Below are positions 1-6,080 of a stretch of 6,080 nt of DNA, piece after piece. The notes beneath the pieces are model-generated. The model did not search any database, was not told the origin of the DNA, and worked only from the letters and a program-made list of their open reading frames with translations. This stretch comes from Bacteroidales bacterium (GTDB taxonomy: Bacteria > Bacteroidota > Bacteroidia > Bacteroidales > F082), in the NCBI GenBank assembly GCA_024762735.1, contig JANTGU010000150.1, positions 1 to 6,080 of the forward strand. The letters run 5' to 3'. A program made the translations under genes and the position numbers. Each line of letters starts with the position of its first letter. Position 1 is the first letter of the stretch.

Positions 1-470
1 TTTTTGCCTGTTTCGGCCCACTGCAATTGATGTTTCGCTTTTGCTTTGAGTGTTTCGGAAGTTCCATCTAACGAAAGAAATTCTTGAAAAGCAGCAGCAG
101 CCCGGGCATAATGACCCATGTCCAGCAACAAGGTTCCCATAAAATACCAGGCCGGAGGGAAAAAAGTGGAATCAATGCTCAAAGCATGGTGATAGCACTT
201 TATGGCTTCCTCGTTATCACCGGTCGTGGTGAGCATATCTGCTTTGAGCAACCAGGCTTCAACAAACGACGGGTCTTTTTTGATGGCTTGCGAAACCAAC
301 CGGAGTGCCATGGTGTTGTCCTCCAGCTTATAGGCCTGCCCAGCTTGTTTATACCATTTTAATGCTTTTTTATTGACAGAAGTGTATTGTGCCTGTGCCG
401 GTTTGACCCAAAAGCATAGCACGATAATGGTTGCAGCCATTAAATAATATGTAGTCTGCTTAATAGTCAT
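1..470 (-). CDS. Exported TPR protein, N-terminal part (probable TPR-PD40-OmpA family), truncated by window edge
   Basis: The gene starts at the ATG at 470-468 and runs off the left edge after 156 codons with no stop. Residues 1-27 look like a Sec signal peptide: K4, then a hydrophobic core at about 8-22, then a signal peptidase I site after A25-Q26-A27. Three tetratricopeptide-like helix pairs follow at about 36-67, 70-102 and 106-135, with the usual signatures A-x-K-x-DPSFVEAW, G-D-x-EEAI-x-Y-x-x-AL-x-ID and LLL-x-MG-x-Y-x-x-A. TPRs are protein-protein interaction modules, so the mature protein probably acts in the periplasm or outer membrane. The order signal peptide, three TPRs, then a 'K-A-K-x-x-L' helix matches the start of the Bacteroidota TPR-PD40-OmpA proteins, in which a PD40 propeller and a peptidoglycan-binding OmpA domain follow. 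Those domains lie outside the window, so the family call is inference. A later ATG at residue 11 would remove the charged n-region and is less likely. The gene follows the transporter gene after 30 bases with no terminator between them. Confidence 0.85.
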   Translation of the reverse strand, partial: MTIKQTTYYLMAATIIVLCFWVKPAQAQYTSVNKKALKWYKQAGQAYKLEDNTMALRLVSQAIKKDPSFVEAWLLKADMLTTTGDNEEAIKCYHHALSIDSTFFPPAWYFMGTLLLDMGHYARAAAAFQEFLSLDGTSETLKAKAKHQLQWAETGK

Positions 471-500
471 TGGGTGGGTTTGCAGGTTGTGATGAAATCA

Positions 501-1760
501 TTAAGCAGCTATTTTCCAATAGAGATAGACAAGGGTGAAGATGGTAAAAAATGCAATACCTATCCACGCCAGCACCTTCAACCCTTTACCGGGTTTGTCT
601 TTGTCGGGCATATCTTTTCCCATGATTACCCTGTAATTGAGATAGGCTAAAATGGGAGAAGTAACGAACGACAGGGTGGTGGCGATATCAACCATGATGC
701 GCATACTTTTTGCTAAAAAGCCAATGATGATGAGCGTACCAGCCATGAGAAGAATCAGCCAAACCCATGTTTGAAGTACTTTGGAATGTTTGTTTACATG
801 TAGGTTAAGCAAAGTGGAAGGAATCACCTTTGAGTAAGCATCGAGCACAGTAATAGTGGTGCTAAACATGGTTGTGAAAGCTGCGATGGAGATAATCCAA
901 AAACTCCAATGGCCAATGCCGGTTTCGTACATGCTGATGAGCTGACCGGCAAACACGGTTCCTTTGGGCGAGAGCTGTTCGCCGGTTCCGTACATTACCA
1001 GGGCTCCCAGGGCTAAAAACCCCATGGCTAAAATGGCGGTGCCAATGTAACCTGTACGGAATTCAAACAGGGTTTCTTTTAACCTGGGGCGATAACCAAT
1101 TTCTTTGTTTTTTTCTACTGTCCAGATGGATGACCATACCGAAACATCAATGGGTGCAGGCATCCAGCCTACGAAGGCAATAAAAAATAAAATATCAGCC
1201 TTGTTTGACCAGGAGAAGTGCACCAGGGAGTCGGGTTCTATTTGTTTGTGAATTCCCAACGCTGAAAACACAGCCACTATAGTTGATGTTGCCAACAGGA
1301 CAATGATGAATTTCATCAGCTTGTCAAGGAAACTGTACTTGCCAATCAGCAGGATGATCACCGAAACACCCATGATGAAGGCGCTAAGTTGTATCAGACT
1401 GATGGTTACTTTAAAAATGTAGGCAAATAGTCCTACGGTAACCACGGTAACCGCTGCCTGAATAATAAACATGGAAATTAACGAGAGCAGGCCAAACAGC
1501 AAAACAGCCCATTTACCAACGGATGCATAGCCTTCCACCAGGTTTTTTCCGGTGGCGTTGGCGTAGCGGGTGCCGAAATCAAAAAACGGGTATTTTAAAA
1601 TGTTAGCCACAATCAGCACCCAAAGCAAATCGAAGTTAAACATGGCACCGGCGCGGGTTGACTGGACAAGATGTGATACTCCAACGGCTGCGCCTGCGTA
1701 TAGCAAACCAGGACCCAGCACTTTCCAAAAGCTTGTTTTTCTATTTTCCATATTTTTCAT
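501..1760 (-). CDS. Nramp-like (SLC11-related) divalent metal transporter homologue with non-canonical binding site
   Basis: This is a 419-residue inner-membrane protein with 11 hydrophobic segments, at about 12-33, 43-62, 87-116, 121-140, 146-168, 188-211, 235-258, 283-307, 329-350, 354-378 and 395-416. That is the count and length expected of the Nramp (LeuT-fold) family, which imports Mn2+, Fe2+ and similar ions with protons. Family marks are the opening G-P-G-L-L at 16-20, the A-T-G-K-x-L-x-E stretch at 69-76 after helix 2, and W-M-P in helix 6. The functional motifs have diverged. The canonical D-P-G-N of helix 1 reads G-V-S-H (27-30), M-P-H of helix 6 reads M-P-A-P (200-203), and helix 3 has no acidic residue. 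Substrate and proton coupling are therefore uncertain. Many Bacteroidota genomes carry this variant, generally annotated as a divalent metal transporter. The ATG at 1760 lies inside the end of the upstream gene (20-base overlap). The in-frame ATG three codons later (1751) is an equally possible start. Family membership is secure; the substrate is unknown. Confidence 0.87.
   Translation of the reverse strand: MKNMENRKTSFWKVLGPGLLYAGAAVGVSHLVQSTRAGAMFNFDLLWVLIVANILKYPFFDFGTRYANATGKNLVEGYASVGKWAVLLFGLLSLISMFIIQAAVTVVTVGLFAYIFKVTISLIQLSAFIMGVSVIILLIGKYSFLDKLMKFIIVLLATSTIVAVFSALGIHKQIEPDSLVHFSWSNKADILFFIAFVGWMPAPIDVSVWSSIWTVEKNKEIGYRPRLKETLFEFRTGYIGTAILAMGFLALGALVMYGTGEQLSPKGTVFAGQLISMYETGIGHWSFWIISIAAFTTMFSTTITVLDAYSKVIPSTLLNLHVNKHSKVLQTWVWLILLMAGTLIIIGFLAKSMRIMVDIATTLSFVTSPILAYLNYRVIMGKDMPDKDKPGKGLKVLAWIGIAFFTIFTLVYLYWKIAA
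1741..1760 (-). promoter_or_regulatory. 20-base out-of-frame overlap of AsmA-like 3' end and transporter start
   Basis: The last six codons and the stop (TAG at 1743-1741) of the AsmA-like gene share DNA with the first codons of the transporter gene, in a different frame. Two in-frame transporter ATGs lie here, at 1760-1758 and 1751-1749. Using the second would shorten the overlap to 11 bases and drop M-K-N from the protein. The bases upstream are A-rich (GCCGTAAAAA before the first ATG) and have no Shine-Dalgarno match, as is usual in Bacteroidota, so sequence alone does not decide between the starts. The arrangement implies co-transcription and probable translational coupling. Confidence 0.65.
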
Positions 1761-4700
1761 TTTTTACGGCTTCGTGTTGTACTTCAAATTCTTCTTTTCG
1801 GTATTCTTTTCGTCGTTTACGCTGCTCTTTATTGTTAAAGCCCAACGTTGATAAAACCCCGCTAAGCGTGCTTTTCCAGATATAGTTGGCAATGGATTTG
1901 TTTCGATCCCTTTTAAAATAGGTGATGCCAACTCTTGGGCGTTTAAACCAATTGGGGTTGTTGGACCGCAATACCAATCCGTTGAGCACAAAGCTCGCCA
2001 GCGGAGTGGCAATGCCGCCACTGTGATTTGCTTTTTTACGGTTGTACAAACCTACTTTTAACCGTCGATATTTAAACATCATACTACCCATGGACAGGGT
2101 GTCGTTGGCAGTAATTAACGGGATGTCGATGTTGCCTTTTCCGCTTAAGATGGTCAGCCCCATGTTTGTTTGGGTCATGGCGTTTAAAGTGGTCAAGTCA
2201 ATTTTTTCCGATTTTGCAGAGAACCAAAATTGGGAAGATTGTTTGCCGGATAAGGGGAAATAAAAATCGCTGTAAATCATGCCTGATCCCATCAGCTTTC
2301 CGTTGGCAAAGATTTTTGTTAAGGCGCCACCGGCGGTGTCTGTCATGTTGGTAATATTGATACCGGTCAGGTTGGCTCCTGAAAAAAAGAGGTAGCCGGG
2401 TTTGGCCGAAATGGCTTCTTTTTCACTGTACCTGAAATAACCATCGTTAATAAAAAGCGTGTCAACAAGAAACGGTTGGTTTATTTTCCGGAGCGATGTT
2501 ATCAAGAGTGGACGGATAAGCGAATCGCGGGGATAAGCCTTGTCGCGGTAGAGGTCGGCATGCAAACCATCTGCAATAATTTTGCTGAAGTGTAAACGGT
2601 TGTTTTGGTTCCACTCGTTAAGTTGAATACCTAAAATCGTGATGCCCGGTATAAACAGGTTAACCCGGTCGGTTTGCCACCGGTTTTTGTTGAAAAACGT
2701 GAGCGTGTCGAATAGGGGCTTGACATAAAAAGAGTCAATAACAAGCGATTGGTTTTGATGATTGTACTTAAAATGTTGCGCGCTGATTTCGTATAAACTG
2801 TCGCCCATGATAAATTTCCGGTTATAAATATCTGCCGAAAGGTTGCTAAATTGCAGGGGGAGTGTGTCGAGCGCCAACGACGGGGTAAGCCTGATACCGT
2901 TTATTTTTACTTTTACACGGTCGGCACTCCATCTTTTTGTAATCGTGTTACCGGAATAATAGATGGCATCGATGTTAGAAAATAGCACGGTATCAATGGA
3001 AAGCCTTTTTAACAGTTTTGAAAACCGATAGGTTCCTGCAAATTTTGAGCTTTTCGCGTGGACTGCTGTTTCGGGCAAGGGTTGAGCGCTGACAATTTTC
3101 AAACTGGTTTTTGGAACAAAAAGATTCTTTATGGTAAAAAGCACGGGAAGAGAGTCGGAAGCTTTTAACCCGGTCATCACGACAGCGCCTGTTTTTAGTT
3201 CGGACAGGCCTTCACGCTGTTTACCCCAGGTGAGTGCTAATCCTTTTAAACGAAAGGTGCTGTCGTAGCTGTTTAATATACCACCCTTTGCATCAACCGA
3301 AAAACCTTTAATCTGATTTGAAATCAAAAGGGTGTCGAATTGAAAGGTGCTCCCGTAAAAAAGGGGCAGTTCAGTTACGTTGATGCTCTTTTGTTTTGCC
3401 AGCGGGACAAGTGCCATGTTGAATTTGCTCACGTAATAGCTCGTGGTGTCGTTTTTCCCGGTAACTTTGTAGCTAATCTTTATGTTTTTGGCTTCCAGGG
3501 TGTCAAACATGGTTTCAAAAGGAATCAGCCTGTTAAAGTTAATAGTGATTGGCTTTAGGCTTATCGAATCAGCGTTGGGAGTACGAATCGATTTTTGTTC
3601 GATGTCAGCCGTTAAACCATCCAAAAGTAACTGGTTAAATGCCAGCCGGTCGCTGGACAGCAGCCGGTGGTAATCGAGGTTACGAACGGCTACCTGTTTA
3701 ATGTTTAGTGTGTTAATTATTATATGACTATTCTTTTGGTAAGGAGGGCTGCTGATGCTTACATTATGAAACCCCACAAATCCATGGTCGCTTGCCAGTG
3801 CCAGTTTCCCTATATCGGCACGAAACGGGCCCGCGTTAACATAAGCGTTGGTCAACGTTAATTGCAGGCCATGCAAGTTGCTGAGCGGCTTGTCATTTGT
3901 GTGGCTTGTTGATAAATGACGCCAACTTAAGTCGTAATCGGTTCCAAAGGAAGTACTATCGGTTGAGTCAGCTATACTGACTTTTATTTTTCCTTTTTCA
4001 ATGGTAAAATGGCTGATGTTTACCTTGATCATGGACTGCTGTTCGATATCGGCCACAAGACTCGCCACCGAAAAGAGGGAGTCGTTTTTTGATTTGTCCC
4101 TTTTCCGGATATTCCATTGGGTTTCGGGATGCACCAAAACAAGCTCGTCAGCTTTCAGCGTGTTGTTAAAAATAAGCTTTTGTAAATTAAACGATTGTAG
4201 TCGTAACTGTAATAAGGATGCCTTTTCAATGGACTTGTTGGATGAAAAGAGTTGTCCGTTGTCCATCGATAAGTCGTAGCCATTGTAGTGGGTTAAGCCG
4301 GCCTCCAGGCGATAGCTGTTCGATTGGGTGTAGGCAATACTTTGGGCTGAAAAATTGAGCGTATCAAAATTTATTTCTTGCCGGTCAGGATGATAAGTTA
4401 GGTTTCTCGTTAAAAAGTTTGTGTTGGCCAGTGTCAGCGTGTCGGAGTTGCGATGAAAGAGGGTGACAAAGGTGCCTCCTGTAATTTTAATTTCACGGGG
4501 CTGTAACGCTGCTACAATCCATGAGGAATCGATGGTTGAAGTGTTTTTGTCAGGTTGGATGGTTAGTCTCGAGTACGGGCGGATCATAAAAGCATCGAAT
4601 GTTTGAGGCTGTTTTTTTAATAGCTTTTTAAGCGAGAGGTTCAGCTTGATGCGCCCAGCGTGAAAGTGAAGGTCATCAGTACTATCGTTGACAAGAAACT

Positions 4701-5928
4701 CGTCGGCCACAAATTTGTTCCATTGGCTGTTATAGAGTATTTTGCCACTCTGCAGATGCAATCCCGGAAGCAGGGTGTTCGACACGAAAGAACGGGTGGA
4801 AAGTTTAAAAGATTGGTAGTTGAATTGTTGTTCCGGGTTTTTGAAAAAAAGCGAGTCCAGTTCAATTTCCCTTAAATCAACATCAAGGTCCCTGAAAAAC
4901 AGGATGGTGTCGCCCCGGTTTGTTTCCATGTAGAGGTCGTTGTTGCTAAGTAGCAGCGTGTCGGCCGTGATCAGGCTAAAAAAGAGGTTGTCCGGTTTGC
5001 TGGAGGAGTTGGTGTGCCATGCTGCTGCTTTTGCCTTTTTAATATGTACGCTACCGTTGGTAAGGGCAAGTTTCTCAACGGTTGCTTTTGGAAGTGTGTC
5101 ACCCAGCAGATGGAGTTCGTTTGCGACTAAGCTACCTGCCTCAATGGCTATCATGCCTGCAGTGTCTGCCATTTTGTGGGTAGGGCGCAAAGAGAATCCG
5201 TACGCGTTGAACCTGTTTTGGTTGGAAATCCACCAGAGTGAATCAACGGAAAAAGCGTAGTTCGAGTGAAAACTTTTATAAAGGTTGACTGCTTTCAGGT
5301 AGAGGCTTTTGGAGAGCGACTTGAGTCCTGTGGCATGGTTGGCCGAACGGATGGAGTTAAAATCCTCCATAAACAGGGTCAGGTCTTTCGTGGTAAATTT
5401 GATGGATGGATGGTTGTTGTCGGTTACATCAATTTGTCCATAACGGATTTCAACTTTTTTCAGCTTTGCTGAAAGGGCAAAATGGTAAGTGTAATCATGA
5501 CTAAAAATACGGATTACATCCTCGGGGTTTATTTCCTGGATTTTACCTGTATTGTTTGTCGAGACAAACACATCAGGTTTTAAAAATATCAGTTTATCAG
5601 CCACCAGCTGCCTGTCGAACAGGAGTGCCCAAACATCAAAGTGTTGCAGTATTACTCCCGAGAATTTTAATTTCGACAGAGCGGCACTGCGCGATTTGTC
5701 AAGGTAAGTGCTGTCGAAAGTGATGGCAATACTATCGGTAGTCAGTGTCATGTTGCTGACACTAAAGTTCAGCTTGCTGATGGACAGATGGACGCGATGA
5801 TTGGATTGATCTTCCGTCATTTTTTCGAAACTCCTGATCAGAATCTGGTTTCGTGTCAACCACAGTCCCAAAAGTATCAAGAGGACTGCACCCAGGGAAA
5901 TGACTACTATTTTAAATGCTTTTTTCAC
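1741..5928 (-). CDS. Very large AsmA/TamB-like (DUF748-type) membrane-anchored protein, putative envelope lipid-transfer protein
   Basis: This 1395-residue protein has one N-terminal membrane helix (about 5-24, preceded by K2-K3) and no signal-peptidase site. The rest should extend from the inner membrane into the periplasm. The body is almost entirely short alternating-polarity strands, with a recurrent strand-turn-strand unit: VEIRYGQIDV (159-168), LALTNGSVHI (287-296), LHLQSGKILY (390-399), IKITGGTFVT (480-489), FTIEKGKIKV (641-650) and LFINDGYFRY (1158-1167). About twenty D-[S/T]-[L/I/V] motifs are also present. This pattern and length resemble the AsmA superfamily (TamB about 1260 and YhdP about 1270 residues in E. 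coli), whose members form hydrophobic beta-grooves thought to carry phospholipids to the outer membrane. Assignment to that superfamily is by architecture, and the lipid-transfer role is inference. Residues 1365-1395 form a charged, lysine/arginine-rich tail. The start is GTG (5928-5926), which gives the M-K-K-A-F anchor and a GTGA overlap with the upstream stop. The 3' end overlaps the transporter gene by 20 bases. Confidence 0.8.
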   Translation of the reverse strand: MKKAFKIVVISLGAVLLILLGLWLTRNQILIRSFEKMTEDQSNHRVHLSISKLNFSVSNMTLTTDSIAITFDSTYLDKSRSAALSKLKFSGVILQHFDVWALLFDRQLVADKLIFLKPDVFVSTNNTGKIQEINPEDVIRIFSHDYTYHFALSAKLKKVEIRYGQIDVTDNNHPSIKFTTKDLTLFMEDFNSIRSANHATGLKSLSKSLYLKAVNLYKSFHSNYAFSVDSLWWISNQNRFNAYGFSLRPTHKMADTAGMIAIEAGSLVANELHLLGDTLPKATVEKLALTNGSVHIKKAKAAAWHTNSSSKPDNLFFSLITADTLLLSNNDLYMETNRGDTILFFRDLDVDLREIELDSLFFKNPEQQFNYQSFKLSTRSFVSNTLLPGLHLQSGKILYNSQWNKFVADEFLVNDSTDDLHFHAGRIKLNLSLKKLLKKQPQTFDAFMIRPYSRLTIQPDKNTSTIDSSWIVAALQPREIKITGGTFVTLFHRNSDTLTLANTNFLTRNLTYHPDRQEINFDTLNFSAQSIAYTQSNSYRLEAGLTHYNGYDLSMDNGQLFSSNKSIEKASLLQLRLQSFNLQKLIFNNTLKADELVLVHPETQWNIRKRDKSKNDSLFSVASLVADIEQQSMIKVNISHFTIEKGKIKVSIADSTDSTSFGTDYDLSWRHLSTSHTNDKPLSNLHGLQLTLTNAYVNAGPFRADIGKLALASDHGFVGFHNVSISSPPYQKNSHIIINTLNIKQVAVRNLDYHRLLSSDRLAFNQLLLDGLTADIEQKSIRTPNADSISLKPITINFNRLIPFETMFDTLEAKNIKISYKVTGKNDTTSYYVSKFNMALVPLAKQKSINVTELPLFYGSTFQFDTLLISNQIKGFSVDAKGGILNSYDSTFRLKGLALTWGKQREGLSELKTGAVVMTGLKASDSLPVLFTIKNLFVPKTSLKIVSAQPLPETAVHAKSSKFAGTYRFSKLLKRLSIDTVLFSNIDAIYYSGNTITKRWSADRVKVKINGIRLTPSLALDTLPLQFSNLSADIYNRKFIMGDSLYEISAQHFKYNHQNQSLVIDSFYVKPLFDTLTFFNKNRWQTDRVNLFIPGITILGIQLNEWNQNNRLHFSKIIADGLHADLYRDKAYPRDSLIRPLLITSLRKINQPFLVDTLFINDGYFRYSEKEAISAKPGYLFFSGANLTGINITNMTDTAGGALTKIFANGKLMGSGMIYSDFYFPLSGKQSSQFWFSAKSEKIDLTTLNAMTQTNMGLTILSGKGNIDIPLITANDTLSMGSMMFKYRRLKVGLYNRKKANHSGGIATPLASFVLNGLVLRSNNPNWFKRPRVGITYFKRDRNKSIANYIWKSTLSGVLSTLGFNNKEQRKRRKEYRKEEFEVQHEAVKNEKYGK
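5925..5928 (-). promoter_or_regulatory. GTGA stop/start overlap (translational coupling) between EEP gene and AsmA-like gene
   Basis: Read on the minus strand the four bases are GTGA. GTG is the start of the AsmA-like protein and TGA the stop of the upstream EEP-family protein, one base out of phase. No purine-rich Shine-Dalgarno sequence precedes the GTG (the preceding bases read ACACAACAACCAGA). Re-initiation by ribosomes ending the upstream gene is therefore the likely way in, which also supports GTG as the true start. That coupling operates is inferred from the arrangement. Confidence 0.7.
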
Positions 5929-6080
5929 TCTGGTTGTTGTGTGTAAACATCAATATAAATGGGCAGGTGATCGCTAAATCCGCCATTGTAATTAAAACCC
6001 ACGAAAGTACGATTTAATTTCTTCCCAAGGTTTTTTTCATCGTTAATCAATAAAAATCCGGCATCAAAGATATGCATATC
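5925..6080 (-). CDS. Endonuclease/exonuclease/phosphatase (EEP) family protein, C-terminal 51 residues only
   Basis: Only the end of this gene is in the window. The frame is open from the right edge to a TGA at 5927-5925. The fragment contains N-Y-N-G-G-F-S-D-H-L-P-I-Y-I near its end. G-x-S-D-H-x-P-[V/I] is the C-terminal signature of the DNase I-like EEP superfamily (exonuclease III/APE1, DNase I, sphingomyelinases, inositol phosphatases). Its Asp-His pair (fragment residues 37-38, His codon at 5969-5967) carries the catalytic histidine that assists phosphodiester or phosphomonoester hydrolysis. Ending shortly after this motif is normal for the family. Whether the substrate is DNA, a lipid or another phosphoester cannot be told from 51 residues. 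The residues that bind the metal at the N-terminus, and any signal peptide, lie outside the window. The TGA overlaps the GTG start of the AsmA-like gene by four bases, so the two are probably translated from one mRNA. Confidence 0.8.
   Translation of the reverse strand, partial: DMHIFDAGFLLINDEKNLGKKLNRTFVGFNYNGGFSDHLPIYIDVYTQQPE

Noticed and set aside
84..362. Plus-strand open frame of 92 codons
   Set aside because: It lies antisense within the exported TPR gene, whose frame has a signal peptide and clear TPR signatures; the plus-strand product has no recognisable features.
412..420. Cysteine 19 in the signal region of the TPR protein as a possible lipobox
   Set aside because: The residue before Cys19 is Leu rather than Gly, Ala or Ser, whereas a good A-Q-A signal peptidase I site lies at residues 25-27, so it is not called a lipoprotein.
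471..500. Possible terminator or promoter in the 30-base gap between transporter and TPR genes
   Set aside because: The gap has no inverted repeat with a T-run and no TTTG/TAnnTTTG-type Bacteroidota promoter elements; it is too short to hold both.
1570..1885. Two plus-strand open frames across the transporter start/AsmA-like end
   Set aside because: Both are antisense to two well-supported genes, and their hydrophobic runs simply mirror the reverse complement of the lysine/glutamate-rich tail codons.
1764..2021. 85-codon minus-strand frame inside the AsmA-like gene
   Set aside because: It is an out-of-frame shadow of the 3' end of the AsmA-like gene, which reads through this region without interruption as a continuous strand-rich protein.
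4641..5472. Several plus- and minus-strand open frames of 68-106 codons in the 5' half of the AsmA-like gene
   Set aside because: All lie within the long continuous coding frame, have no family signature, and are expected by chance in a 4.2-kb gene.

Overview
The window reads as an ordinary Bacteroidota (Bacteroidetes) chromosomal segment. This is inferred from the protein families: a long AsmA/TamB-type protein full of D-[S/T]-L strands, an Nramp relative with the 'GVSH' first helix common in this phylum, and a secreted protein resembling the N-terminus of TPR-PD40-OmpA proteins. The A-rich gene starts without clear Shine-Dalgarno sequences and the moderate GC content also fit. A more precise placement cannot be supported from this sequence.

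All four genes lie on the minus strand and fill almost the whole window. In transcription order they are: (1) 6080-5925, the last 51 codons of an endonuclease/exonuclease/phosphatase-family protein; (2) 5928-1741, a 1395-residue membrane-anchored AsmA-like protein; (3) 1760-501, a 419-residue Nramp-like 11-helix transporter; (4) 470-1, the first 156 residues of an exported tetratricopeptide-repeat protein that continues past the window edge. The first junction overlaps by 4 bases (GTGA), the second by 20 bases, and the third has a 30-base gap. No terminator or recognisable promoter separates them, so one transcript with translational coupling is the simplest reading.

No shared pathway can be shown. 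Genes 2 and 3 are both envelope proteins: a putative intermembrane lipid-transfer/AsmA protein and an inner-membrane transporter. Gene 4 is exported. The most notable features are the transporter's loss of nearly every residue that defines the canonical Nramp metal/proton site, and the repeat architecture of the very long AsmA-like protein. No RNA gene, mobile element, CRISPR array or gene-free stretch over 30 bases was seen. There is no clear sign of a wholly new system.
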